The notes beneath the pieces are model-generated. The model was not told where the DNA came from, did no database searches, and saw only the letters and a program-made list of their open reading frames with translations. Shown here one piece after another: positions 51,601-57,400 of a stretch of DNA of 64,000 bases (the stretch's first letter is position 1; each line of letters begins with the position of its first letter). Made by a program: the position numbers and the translations under genes. This DNA comes from Ceratothoa steindachneri (lineage: Eukaryota > Arthropoda > Malacostraca > Isopoda > Cymothoidae): positions 72,450,920-72,514,919 of the forward strand of contig OZ018323.1 in NCBI GenBank assembly GCA_963969495.1, in the 5' to 3' direction.

Positions 51601-52212
51601 TTTCCTACATTAGAAGAATTTTATTAATGTTAGCTGGTAAAAAATGCAGTAATCCACCGTTAGTTAATAAAAATACAAAGCCATGTGAAGATTACGATAA
51701 GAGTTACAAGTTTAATCAACCACTTTTATCATTTATTGAATAAATTTTGTAGCAAAAAAGGTATACATTTGCTGTAAAACTATAGATTTATTCCTAATAA
51801 TATAAGACAATCTAGAGAAATGTTTGCCCTAAATGATCTTTTTTTCTTTTTTATTAAGATATGACTGGATTATTAATAGGTTATACAGTGACCCACATAA
51901 AATGCCACCCGACTTTCGATAGCTTCATTTCTCAATTGAGTAAATAATTAAAAGATGAAGCTTATTGAATGTTGGGGCCACCATGTATTTGATATGATTT
52001 TCCTATCGATTCTCTTTTGAAGTTGCTAAATGTTTTGCTTCGTCTGATTCCTTCTTTCTTAGAGCAGAAAGCAATGAATCATTATTCGATTACTCGCAGA
52101 TCGCCCAGATTCACCCCAAAATTGCAGCGTTGCAAATAAGAGCTACGATTCCTTGGTGGTACTGTGTCATCGAGGCTTTGATGGAGGACAAAAGCAGTTA
52201 TTCGTGGCGCGG
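15910..52212 (+). CDS. Sidestep-family Ig/FN3 cell-surface protein gene, ten internal exons
   Basis: Ten exons at 15910-16082, 29776-29966, 32120-32282, 36285-36439, 38259-38403, 40254-40381, 48314-48473, 50215-50394, 50729-50851 and 52100-52212 join with matching phases at all nine junctions, giving one open frame. They encode the second half of Ig1, complete Ig2-Ig5 and the first part of an FN3 domain. Sidestep-type signatures are visible: CRVDFR in Ig1, AGSRP in Ig3, APVC at the start of Ig5, and CWAENKIG followed by PDSPQNCSV at the Ig5-FN3 junction. Known family members are type I membrane proteins on neurons or muscle that bind Beaten-path proteins and guide motor axons. Drosophila has several side paralogues and I cannot say which this corresponds to. 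Domain-boundary introns are phase 1, typical of Ig genes. Signal peptide, Ig1 N-terminal half, transmembrane segment and tail were not found. Family assignment is firm; paralogue is unknown. Confidence 0.9.
16641..17630. repeat. Near-perfect 493-bp tandem duplication
   Basis: Unit 1 is 16641-17133 and unit 2 is 17134-17626, with a short AACAA/AACAATG homology at the junctions. By eye the only difference is ACTGAC versus ACCGAC near the start. It lies in the intron between Ig1 and Ig2. The near-identity means a very recent duplication or an assembly artefact. A 62-residue minus-strand frame occurs in both units and has no domain character. Confidence 0.93.
17703..17724. repeat. Short (TA)n tract
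   Basis: Eleven TA repeats next to the 3' end of the minus-strand Tc1/mariner relic that starts at about 17730. Confidence 0.9.
17730..18640 (-). pseudogene. Tc1/mariner-like transposase relic
   Basis: On the minus strand the C-terminal part is clear: NYFVWAVFDKEVNKTPHNIL, then a helix with KISSIDKDSLTKACDQFSSS, then a stop, then VVRVDGGHVE. This resembles the end of mariner-like transposases with a YxVWxxxE segment. Further upstream on the minus strand, pieces such as GVSNSEGLVMLPHFF and a SHQAKK-like segment appear in different frames. The third catalytic position reads LKFLNYF where LNPLDYF is usual, so its Asp is Asn. Several stops and frameshifts make it a long-dead copy. Inverted repeats were not identified. 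Confidence 0.7.
18641..19218. other. Intronic sequence without recognised features
   Basis: Possibly contains the 5' part of the Tc1/mariner relic (to about 18830), but nothing readable. The last 100 bp before the TA tract are GC-richer, with no identified origin. Confidence 0.35.
19219..19297. repeat. (TA)n microsatellite
   Basis: About 39 uninterrupted TA repeats between two GC-richer flanks. Open frames across it reading Tyr-Ile repeats are artefacts. Confidence 0.97.
19298..20460 (-). other. GC-richer block, possible minus-strand LTR and leader
   Basis: Base composition changes sharply from the AT-rich surroundings. On the minus strand there is a TATA-like GAGTATAAAACATG near 20140-20155. 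Further on, at 19757-19770, CCAGCAGAATCGTGACA resembles gypsy-type primer-binding sites ending in CGTGACA. No open coding sequence. A 13-mer (ACGATTCTGCTGG, + strand, 19758-19770) recurs at 46725-46737 in another such block. The LTR reading is tentative. Confidence 0.35.
20778..20977. repeat. (AAT)n/(AAGAAT)n microsatellite
   Basis: Roughly 200 bp of AAT repeats mixed with AAGAAT and AAG units at both ends. The Ile-rich frame at 20830-21030 is a translation of the repeat. Confidence 0.95.
20978..21849. other. 5' flank of zinc-finger element copy 1
   Basis: No coding sequence. The block 21640-21719 resembles 42671-42750 without gaps, including CCGAAT and TCTCTATCAC-x-TCTAG at identical spacing. 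It may be part of the element's terminus. An acceptor-like TATATTTTGCAG ends at 21850. Confidence 0.45.
21850..24232 (+). pseudogene. Unnamed zinc-finger element, copy 1 (intron-containing, broken)
   Basis: Start ATG 21910, after an acceptor-like site ending at 21850. Exon 1 (21910-22213) has a Cys-rich finger: FCYVCGK, HICCKGC, DCNFC. Intron 22214-22411 (GTGAGC...CACAG, phase 1). Exon 2 (22412-23033) has a proline-rich acidic linker, a helix QLNDLTKDLGVSK, then EWRLFIDSSSRSLKAVLL and GDLK. Intron 23034-23433 (GTAAGA...TTTCAG, phase 0). Exon 3 from 23434 has TKHPCFLCLWDSRA, then a C-terminal region ending with GQRFHQDIKTMESRYQ and DYCWCLKRNAPD. Frameshifts are near 22735 (G run), 23605 (A run), 23780 and 23945, with a stop near 23762. 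Equivalent multi-copy proteins occur in other arthropods to my recollection, without an established function. Transposase role is inference. Confidence 0.75.
24233..26270. other. Between zinc-finger copies 1 and 2: nothing recognised
   Basis: AT-rich intronic sequence. The 3' terminus of copy 1 should lie shortly after 24232, but no clear inverted repeat was found. Short frames at 24904 and 25529 have no domain character. Confidence 0.35.
26271..27419 (+). pseudogene. Unnamed zinc-finger element, copy 2 (internally deleted)
   Basis: Coding homology runs 26355-27419; upstream sequence from 26271 matches that of copy 4. The finger region reads FCYICVCY, VCHSC, then DCYFSLV, where one finger Cys is Ser. 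After KKNQHKIDY the sequence jumps to IGQQKRYIKFPCYICIKDSQ. The linker, the FIDSS-type strand and GDLK are therefore missing. The C-terminal part follows: LPLHLKLELMKQ, GVFDGPQIRRLL, then SHLDRFPENLGAVSDDQGER and DYCCNIRKDKPEKSYKRK, ending at TGA 27417-27419. Two stops replace Trp codons (TGA 26547-26549, TAG 26769-26771), and frameshifts lie in an A run near 27115 and near 27325. A likely polyA signal AATAAA follows near 27530. Confidence 0.75.
27420..28940. other. Intronic sequence, nothing recognised
   Basis: A 124-codon minus-strand frame at 27831-28205 was examined and has no recognisable domain. A GC-richer stretch at about 28240-28520 may be repeat-derived. Confidence 0.35.
28941..29000 (+). 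other. Second hammerhead-like motif (Penelope-like terminus)
   Basis: CTAAGAAGAT is followed by a short stem (GATC 28954-28957 with GGTC 28965-28968, one wobble), then CGAAAC. A second hairpin follows, CGTCATC (28973-28979) with GATGACG (28993-28999). The arrangement of core, stem II, GAAA and next stem is that of the terminal motif in Penelope-like elements. No GIY-YIG or RT reading is seen beside it, so it would be an isolated terminus. Confidence 0.45.
29001..29775. other. End of the Ig1-Ig2 intron
   Basis: AT-rich, no features recognised other than the polypyrimidine tract and acceptor at 29774-29775. Confidence 0.5.
29776..29966 (+). CDS. Sidestep exon: end of Ig1, first half of Ig2
   Basis: Acceptor AG at 29774-29775, donor GTGAGT at 29967. 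Incoming phase 1, outgoing phase 0. It encodes the last Ig1 strand (TYLTLRVVSPPSPP), a linker, then the B strand and C strand of Ig2: DQLRLSCSVAGGEPSPRVEW. The intron falls just after the conserved Trp, as in many arthropod Ig genes. The preceding intron is about 13.7 kb and carries most of the repeats between 16 and 29 kb. Confidence 0.9.
29967..32119. other. Sidestep intron within Ig2
   Basis: AT-rich, no gene, repeat array or element recognised. Short open frames at 30803-31012 and 31224-31409 are not supported. Confidence 0.5.
32120..32282 (+). CDS. Sidestep exon: second half of Ig2
   Basis: Acceptor AG at 32118-32119, donor GTAAGT at 32283. Phase 0 in, phase 1 out. It encodes the F-strand Cys of Ig2 in DSTLICSASNNNVTNP, which also holds an N-V-T glycosylation sequon. 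It ends at the domain boundary with the pattern SVSILLN. Confidence 0.88.
32283..35790. other. Sidestep intron between Ig2 and Ig3
   Basis: AT-rich, no recognised coding or repeat. Several 60-80-codon frames (32721, 33550, 34698) have biased composition and no domains. Confidence 0.5.
35791..36070. other. GC-richer island before the Ig3 exon
   Basis: A block of clearly higher GC contains a near-palindromic AAAAGCGG...CCGCTTTT (35853-35878). It ends with an AATAAA (36051-36056). The terminal AATAAACACGG resembles the end of a retroelement or LTR fragment. Overlapping frames on both strands (about 60-70 codons) reflect base composition. Confidence 0.3.
36285..36439 (+). CDS. Sidestep exon: first half of Ig3
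   Basis: Acceptor TTTTTTTCAG ending at 36284. The preferred donor is GTTAGT at 36440, which leaves phase 0 and matches the next exon. A GTAACC at 36444 would give phase 1 and break the frame. The peptide starts with RPLHTTILSPP and carries YIISCVTAGSRPHANVTW, the B strand, AGSRP loop and C-strand Trp of Sidestep Ig3. Confidence 0.88.
36440..37400. other. Sidestep intron within Ig3, first part
   Basis: AT-rich, nothing recognised. Confidence 0.5.
37401..38045 (-). other. Possible solo LTR with primer-binding site (minus)
   Basis: GC-richer block. On the minus strand a TATA-like CATATAAATACCC lies at about 37654-37668. About 120 bp on, GGATCTCACCTGGCAGATCC (37524-37543) has the form of an LTR end (CA) followed by a TGG-type primer-binding site. 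No internal coding region is present, so it would be a solo LTR or remnant. Tentative. Confidence 0.35.
38259..38403 (+). CDS. Sidestep exon: second half of Ig3
   Basis: Acceptor TTTTTTCAG ending at 38258, donor GTAAGT at 38404. Phase 0 in, phase 1 out. It encodes VNQTLSIVRF, then GLKLTCTAYNRVFPATLLSD with the F-strand Cys, and ends in VLINVT. Two N-glycosylation sequons (NQT, NVT) are visible. Confidence 0.87.
38404..40253. other. Sidestep intron between Ig3 and Ig4
   Basis: AT-rich, nothing recognised. Confidence 0.5.
40254..40381 (+). CDS. Sidestep exon: first half of Ig4
   Basis: Acceptor CATTTCAG ending at 40253, donor GTATGG at 40382. Phase 1 in, phase 0 out. The peptide begins YPPIVDLELGRG and contains EDVYFNCRVRSNPPMYKIRW, giving the B-strand Cys and C-strand Trp of Ig4. 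A 7.9-kb intron follows. Confidence 0.89.
40382..42670. other. Sidestep intron within Ig4, first part
   Basis: AT-rich. A 92-codon minus frame at 42242-42520 has no domain character. Nothing else recognised. Confidence 0.45.
42671..42750. repeat. Block shared with the 5' flank of zinc-finger copy 1
   Basis: Aligned without gaps to 21640-21719, it shares GTGTT, CCGAAT, and TCTCTATCAC-x-TCTAG-x-TTT at the same spacing. It lies beyond the 3' end of the minus-strand copy 3. The block is therefore in opposite orientation relative to coding than in copy 1, as expected for an inverted terminus. Confidence 0.5.
43040..44035 (-). pseudogene. Unnamed zinc-finger element, copy 3 (internally deleted)
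   Basis: Minus strand from about 44031. GCVNSPNIFSYVCGQF shows a finger start with the first Cys lost. Frameshifted stretches follow, then KIRDQDKVWAPQICCTQCNT and LNGKRKAMPYSVSMIW. The linker start (FSKKCKSIIVYPNCPS) runs straight into LLGLQLGYTEYMCFRCRWDS, so the FIDSS and GDLK segments are missing, as in copy 2. Downstream lie a stop, LPPFNIKLG in another frame, then 43450-43085: GVFARPKLCRVV, KAWTSFVEVTENFLGN, SHLDFFPENLEVVSDEHCER. The Glu-containing GERFHQ block is altered (HCERFHQQ). It has diverged more than copies 2 and 4 have from each other. Confidence 0.72.
44222..44245. repeat. Short palindrome
   Basis: CGGTAATTA and its reverse complement TAATTACCG flank AAATTC. It directly precedes the small inverted-repeat element at 44245. 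Confidence 0.6.
44245..44348. mobile_element. 104-bp MITE-like inverted-repeat element
   Basis: Left end GGCTAAGTTGAACCCTCAT, right end ATGAGGGTTTAGCC. The reverse complement of the right end is GGCTAAACCCTCAT, the left end minus five bases. There is no coding capacity and no clear target duplication. It lies about 210 bp from the 5' end of zinc-finger copy 3, so it could also be part of that element's terminus. Confidence 0.5.
44349..46280. other. Sidestep intron within Ig4, middle part
   Basis: AT-rich, nothing recognised. Confidence 0.45.
46281..47300 (-). other. GC-richer block, possible LTR remnant
   Basis: Sharp rise in GC, no coding domain. On the minus strand a TATTTAAA box lies near 46993-47000. 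The 13-mer ACGATTCTGCTGG (+ strand, 46725-46737) is shared with the block at 19298-20460. A second TATA-like GGATATATAAAAAC on the + strand is at 46422-46435. The overlapping 71-codon frame at 46751-46966 has no recognised domain. Confidence 0.3.
47301..48313. other. Sidestep intron within Ig4, last part
   Basis: AT-rich, nothing recognised before the acceptor at 48312-48313. Confidence 0.5.
48314..48473 (+). CDS. Sidestep exon: second half of Ig4
   Basis: Acceptor TTTTTTTCCAG ending at 48313, donor GTTAGT at 48474. Phase 0 in, phase 1 out. It encodes RGIVITRHSLALRDVTRD, then AGKYFCSASNVEGDSFSLPI, the F-strand Cys region of Ig4. The frame is also open upstream to 48239, but the Ig pattern and phase match fix the exon start at the acceptor. 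Confidence 0.89.
48612..48674. repeat. (TA)n microsatellite
   Basis: About 31 uninterrupted TA repeats, 140 bp after the Ig4 exon donor. Confidence 0.97.
48675..49741. other. Sidestep intron between Ig4 and Ig5
   Basis: AT-rich. A short GC-richer stretch at 49130-49215 has no recognised identity. Just before the tandem array, at about 49698-49720, is a T-run followed by ATGCCCCACCCTATATA, which resembles a transposon terminus but has no partner. Confidence 0.4.
49742..50101. repeat. Five-unit 72-bp tandem repeat (minisatellite)
   Basis: Units start at 49742, 49814, 49886, 49958 and 50030, and are nearly identical. Because 72 is a multiple of three, a minus-strand frame reads a 24-residue unit five times. 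This is a by-product of the period, not a supported gene. The array ends 113 bp before the Ig5 exon acceptor. Confidence 0.96.
50215..50394 (+). CDS. Sidestep exon: first half of Ig5
   Basis: Acceptor TTTCCTAG ending at 50214, donor GTATGC at 50395. Phase 1 in, phase 1 out. It starts YAPVCLHSQDQ, the APVC signature of Sidestep Ig5, and continues with QPVNVTCDVMASPKLVKYSW and the sequon NNS. The acceptor lies 113 bp after a five-unit 72-bp tandem repeat. Confidence 0.9.
50729..50851 (+). CDS. Sidestep exon: second half of Ig5
   Basis: Acceptor TATCCACAG ending at 50728, donor GTAGGA at 50852. Phase 1 in and out. The peptide SLQDYGTLQCWAENKIGKME followed by NPCLYNILPA is the highly conserved Sidestep Ig5-to-FN3 junction. 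The intron before it is only 334 bp. Confidence 0.91.
50852..52099. other. Sidestep intron between Ig5 and FN3
   Basis: AT-rich, nothing recognised. Confidence 0.5.
52100..52212 (+). CDS. Sidestep exon: start of the FN3 domain
   Basis: Acceptor TACTCGCAG ending at 52099, donor GTGAGT at 52213. Phase 1 in, phase 0 out. It encodes DRPDSPQNCSVANKS, then a strand pair ending in CHRGFDGGQKQLFVAR. The N-C-S sequon and the GFDGG turn are family features. The next exon (rest of FN3) was not recognised in the remaining 11.8 kb. Confidence 0.9.
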
Positions 52213-53550
52213 GTGAGTACTCATTGTTCCATTGCATATTTGAATAGATTGAAAGTAGCCTACTCTAGATACGAGAAGTATTTATATTCTCTAAGTAAGC
52301 TATTTTTTTTTGATAAAATTACATATGTTTAGATATTTTGACAAATAAATAAATGAAAATAGAGGTTGCTTAAATTGTTAATTTTAGTTGACTAAGATGT
52401 CAAAATTAAGGTAAAATTGTGACACAATAGCTGAAACTTAAAAGGAGATTGAGAAATGAAAAATATTCGACTGCATAAAAAAGAAAATTGCGCAAACGAC
52501 TAAAAATAATACAAATTAATGGGGCTTTATCTAATTCCCTTCCTACACACATAAAAAATACCTTAATTCGTCATTACCTATCATATGTGAAACGAGATGT
52601 TACTTAGTAACTATCATCTTTACTTAATAAGTGTCAGGACACCGGGCGTCACTCTGTAATAATTGGAGTTCTCTCATGGGTAGATTTAGGAGCTCTGAGA
52701 AAATTTGCTACTTTTCTAAGGTTAAGGTATTTCGGAGTGTTGATTATACCTGATGATTGTGAGCTATTTGAGGTGTAACTAAGATTAGACCAGGTTGTTT
52801 GGGTGGTGTTTCTCTTGACATATTTACTATTGAGTTGTTTCTTTGTTGTAAAATCTTTAAAGTTATTTTTTATCTTGGTTTGAATAATGGTTATGACCTA
52901 ACTACACTGTTAGATAGTCGAGATTAGAAGATCGTATTTTTATATAATGGATTTTTTGAATATTACAAACGATATATTAACCTACACCATTATTTCTGCC
53001 AAGAAAAGACACATAAGTTGAATGTTCTTTTATAATTCCCACTGCTTAATTTTCATGCCTAAGGCGAATAAAATGAAAAAGTCGAGAACTTATTGAAAAC
53101 TTGGTATATTAACTCATAACCTTCGGTATTTTTGCATAAGGAGACAACATGCGAAATTAACTTTTCACAAAAGAGATTCATAAATTGAATTTATCTCTAT
53201 ATCTGCAATGTAGCCGATTCAAACTTGATTTTGCTTAGGACAAGTTGAGCTCTTTTTTGGATATACATTTTAATAACCAAAAAAAATTAGTACTTTTTAG
53301 ATTTTCAAAGAGGGAAAATTATTAAAGAACCGATGACTGCAGACTTTCACGGAAATTGCGAATTTGTAACATGATTTGAAATGAACTGTATGAAGTAATA
53401 TTAAAATACAATTGGACAGAAGGAAAATTATAGAATAATAATAGCTTTTGCCTGAAAAAATCATATAGCTCATTGGACCTCTGTTCCCTTGCAGAGATGA
53501 CAAAAAATAAAAAATAGATTTGCTATATTTGAAAAAAGTTTTACTATATA
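52213..53550. other. Start of the intron after the FN3 exon
   Basis: No continuation of FN3 was recognised. A GC-richer patch at 52630-52850 has no identity. Confidence 0.45.
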
Positions 53551-54803
53551 ATGGGTACCCAAAACTTGGACCGATTTTAAATGTGAGTTAAGTTTAAGCG
53601 GAAAGGATTTCTTTCTTTTTTTGCAGATTTAACAACATCGATCTTTGGCAATTTCAACCATAGAAAAATTAGCAAACGAACAACGTGGTAAAATTATCTA
53701 AGCCTATTATAGACGTTCAAACAGAAACGCGTTTCGCGCACTTCACGATTTTTTTGGTCAACATAATCGACCAACCGAGAATGCAATTGGGAAAATTATT
53801 CGTAAATTCAAACAAACGGGGTCGGTGGCAGATATGAAAACGCCATTGCGTGCTTGTTTAAAGCGTTCAGCTGAAAACATTGGTGCAGTGCGTGAGAATG
53901 TGGCCAAAGATCCAGACACCTTTATTCATCATCGCGCGCAGGAATTAAACTTCTCCACAACAACGTTACATCAAATTTTGGCAAAAGATTCGTCTCGACA
54001 CGCTTACAAAATTGAATTGATACAAGAACTAAAGAATGCTGACCATTTGAAGCACCGTACATTCGTCAATTGGGTGCACGAGCAAAGACAAGCCGATGAT
54101 AAATTCTCGCCAAAAGTCATCTCTAGTTATGAAGTCAATTTTCATCTTGCTGGATTCGTTAATAAGCAGAATTGTCGCATTTAGCCTGATGAAAATCCCA
54201 GGAAAATTGTTGAAAAGCTACTGACTCCACAAAAAGTCACTGTTTGGTGTGCACTTTTTTGCTAGCGGAATCATTGGAGCGTATTTCTTTGAAAATGATG
54301 CCGGGATTTCTGTTACGGTGACAGGCGAGCGATACCGTGCCATGATAACCCTCTTTTATGCCTTGAATTGAATTCTATGGATATCAAAGATTTGTAGTTT
54401 TAACAGGACGGCGCCACATGCCACATAGCCAATGTAACAATGGCTTTATTGAATGAGAAGTTCCCAGGTCGCATCATCTCTTGAAACAGCGAGGTCAATT
54501 GTCCACCACGATCGTGTGACTTGGCACCTTCAGATTTCTTCCTTTGGGGTCATCTCAAAAGTAAGGTCTATGACAACAAGCCAACAACATTTCAACAGCT
54601 GAAAGATGAGATAATAAGGCATATTGGTAAGATCGAGGAGCAACTATACAGAGACGTCATCCAAAATTTTGACTGCGATATTATTTTTAAAACATAATTG
54701 CCTTGACTCAAATAACATGATCCAATAGTGAAATAAATATATTTTCACCAATATCACGGTTTTATTCAAAGCTAACTTCGATCCGTCTTAATGAAACACC
54801 CTT
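53551..54803 (+). mobile_element. DD41D mariner-like transposon, inactive
   Basis: A TA (53549-53550) precedes the left end ATGGGTACC, and the right end ACCCTTT is followed by TA at 54804-54805. The termini are only loosely inverted (ATGGGT versus AAGGGT), so the exact ends are approximate. Length of about 1.25 kb suits the group. It lies in the intron after the FN3 exon, in the same orientation as the host gene. Confidence 0.7.
53640..54697 (+). pseudogene. DD41D mariner-like transposase pseudogene
   Basis: The DNA-binding part (FFGQHNRPTENAIGKIIRKF) reads in one frame, then an open stretch 53825-54184 contains VADMKTPLRACLKRSAENIG and FVNWVHEQRQADDKFSPK. The first catalytic Asp is replaced by Tyr (ISSYEVNFHL, codon TAT 54128-54130, where SDEAHFHL is usual). 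The second is in QDGATCH (54407-54409) and the third in LAPSDFFLW (54533-54535). Exactly 42 codons separate them, giving the D-41-D spacing of rosa/Visitor-type mariners. Stops occur at 54182-54184, in the central region and at about 54482, with frameshifts after 54240. The C-terminus ends near IIFKT at 54697. Confidence 0.82.
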
Positions 54804-55589
54804 TATAACTTTATGGGCGGCCGTCATATCTTCCAAACTCGACCACTTTTTGGCCACGCTGTGATTTACACTGATCTGATCTTCACGTTCTGTTTTAATG
54901 GTAAATCGGAATCATGAACCAACAAAGGTCCTTGCACCAGCTTATTAGCACTAGTTTCAATGTGGAAGGTAAAGTTTCTTCCTTTTTTGGTGCAAACTGC
55001 GATCTTGCGACTGCAGGAATTTGAAAAACAATGGAAGAATAAGAAGATTTACTAATCAGTCTAAAAGAATCGGTTGCTAGCCTTGTGGATACGGCGTTAG
55101 ATTACTTGTATGCTTGTACCCAGTTCAATTTCAATGATGCAGACAAAGAACTAAAATGAATGTTCCGTAACATATCCCTTCTCTCCCTCTGCCCAGACAC
55201 TTATATGACAAGTCATATCATCATATCCCTGAAATGTAATGGATATGACCTCATGGGGCCATGATAGCTTCTTTGGTTGCTGGTTGCTGTCAAAAAACAG
55301 ATAATAGTAACCAAACACCTTACACTACCAAGACCAGCGGCACGAAGATTTGCCCTTGATGCCTTTGGGCTTACCAGAGGGTGTCATTCTGATCTTTTCT
55401 GTGAATCAAAATATTCCTAAGAGGATCTCCACCAAGTTGTGATGGACGAATACTACAACTTACTGACATACCTAAAAGGACACTCTGACAACTAATCATA
55501 AAATGATGAAATGGATACATGAGCTGTCAAAAAATAAATTCGGCGGAATGTGTTTATATCTCTAGCGAAATAAGAGTTCCTCCACTCTT
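54804..55589. other. Unassigned, moderately GC-richer sequence
   Basis: The minus strand has long stretches with few stops (for example 55162-55332), but I recognise no domain. It may be an old retropseudogene or element remnant. Confidence 0.3.
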
Positions 55590-55854
55590 TAGAGGGTCAT
55601 ATTAGTACCTTCACTTCCTGATAAATACCTTCTCTTCCTTTTTAGTAGGGTAGAGGAGTTCCTTCATTTACTGGAAAAGACGTTCTTCATCTCCTTAGAA
55701 GGGTAGCTGAGGTTCTTCAGTGAATGGAAAAGACTTTGTTCCACTCTTGAGAAGGGCAGGTGAGTTTCTTCAGTGCTTGGAAATAACCTCTACCCTCTCC
55801 TTAGAGTGTCAGATTTGTTCCTTTACTCCCTGGAAAAGAAATCTTAATGAGCTT
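55590..55854. repeat. Five-unit 53-bp tandem repeat (degenerate minisatellite)
   Basis: Units start at 55590, 55643, 55696, 55749 and 55802 with a constant 53-bp period. The core reads roughly TAGAAGGGTAG, then GTTCCTTCA, then TGGAAAAGAC. Units differ at many positions, so the array is old. Confidence 0.9.
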
Positions 55855-57400
55855 CATTACTTGGTCAAAATGAAATAAACTCAGTCTGCCGATATCTCCA
55901 ATCTGCGTGAGCTCACATGTTTGATCTGTTCTTTTTCTACTATTTTTGGCCTTCTGCTATTGTGAATGTCCTCTTGACCCTCTTCTCTTTCAAGGAAGGG
56001 GCAGGAATTTTTCCATAGACTTTAGTTATGCATTAATAATCTCATTGTTCCGCTAAGGAACTTGAACTGAAATTTTATGTCTGTCCCTTCTTTAACTTTG
56101 TGGAATCTATTTAATCTTTGCGAGGTCAAAATGTAAAGTACGGTCATGTCAATCAACATGAAGCAAAGTAATTTTTGTGTGGGTATATAATACCTAGTAG
56201 ATAGTCAGAAATTCAAATCAGCGTTTCTTGTATTTGCAGTGGGTATCCAACTTTTGTGTAATACCGGTTTTGAACGAATCTTTTAAGACCGTCATACATG
56301 GTTAATGACAAGTGTTTTCAAATCCATTGTTAATAAAAAAATTCTTTTTGTACATGGTTAATGAAGAAAAATACTTTAACACAAGGAACATTTTAAAAAT
56401 ATTTACACACTGTATAATTGTTCACGAATCTCTGAATTATTTCAACGTATTCAGCAAATTTTAAGAAATATTTAACATTTTCTGTCCATCAGTTGACAAC
56501 AAAGGATGAGCAATTTTTTAAATTTGCTTGAGAAAAGAAAGAAAATAATAATACAAACAAGACCATTTTAGCAAAGTAATTAGAGAAAGAGATTAAAATC
56601 TAGATAAACGTAGAGAAATGAATAAGACTTGAATTCATTAACAAATTTCCCAGTCATTTTCGGATTTTTTATTTGTAACTTTGATCTATGCTGCGCTCAA
56701 TAAAGCACGAAAATTGGGAATATTTGGTACGCACTGAATGCACTCGAAATATATCAAGGATTTGAGACTCTTTAATTATAAATAATGAGTTTGTGCGTTT
56801 AAAAGTAGAATTCGTAGTAGATCTAGGCAAGCGTCTAGGTCAAATAATGAGTTTAATTAATACATACATGAAAGTAACCGCCTTTTTAAAATTAAAAAAA
56901 TGGTAATATCATGTAGAAAACCAAAAGTGAAATATTATATATCTTAGGCTTGAAAATTTGAGCATAATAAAAACTCAGATAAGCCATAAAAAGGAAATAG
57001 CTTCAGTATTCGAACTAGAAACAAAGATATTTGTAGATATGTCAATAAGCGCAAAACAACCAAGGAATGAATCATCCCGCTGGAGGATTCTTTTGTGCTA
57101 AATGAGGACCCAACGCCCGAAGCGAATGCAATAAATGAATATTTTCCAATTATTTTTAACATAATAGATACCATACTTTATTGTACCATACTTATTTTTT
57201 TGGCGAGTGGTAGAAGCGCTCCAAGAGCGCTTCTATGAGAGCTACACTTAAATCCTTGATATGGAGTTCCAGATTGTTAGGCAACTCAGGAGGCAGCTTA
57301 ACACCGCGCTGTCTAAGAGCTGAGTGAGAAATGGAACTATCTTATCGAAAGAATATATATTGCAGCATTAAGAAGTATTTTTGGTCAGCCATCAGCAAGC
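55855..57400. other. Intronic sequence, nothing recognised
   Basis: AT-rich. A pair of similar segments near 56270 and 56345 (TACATGGTTAATGA) suggests a small local duplication. No coding domain. Confidence 0.4.
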
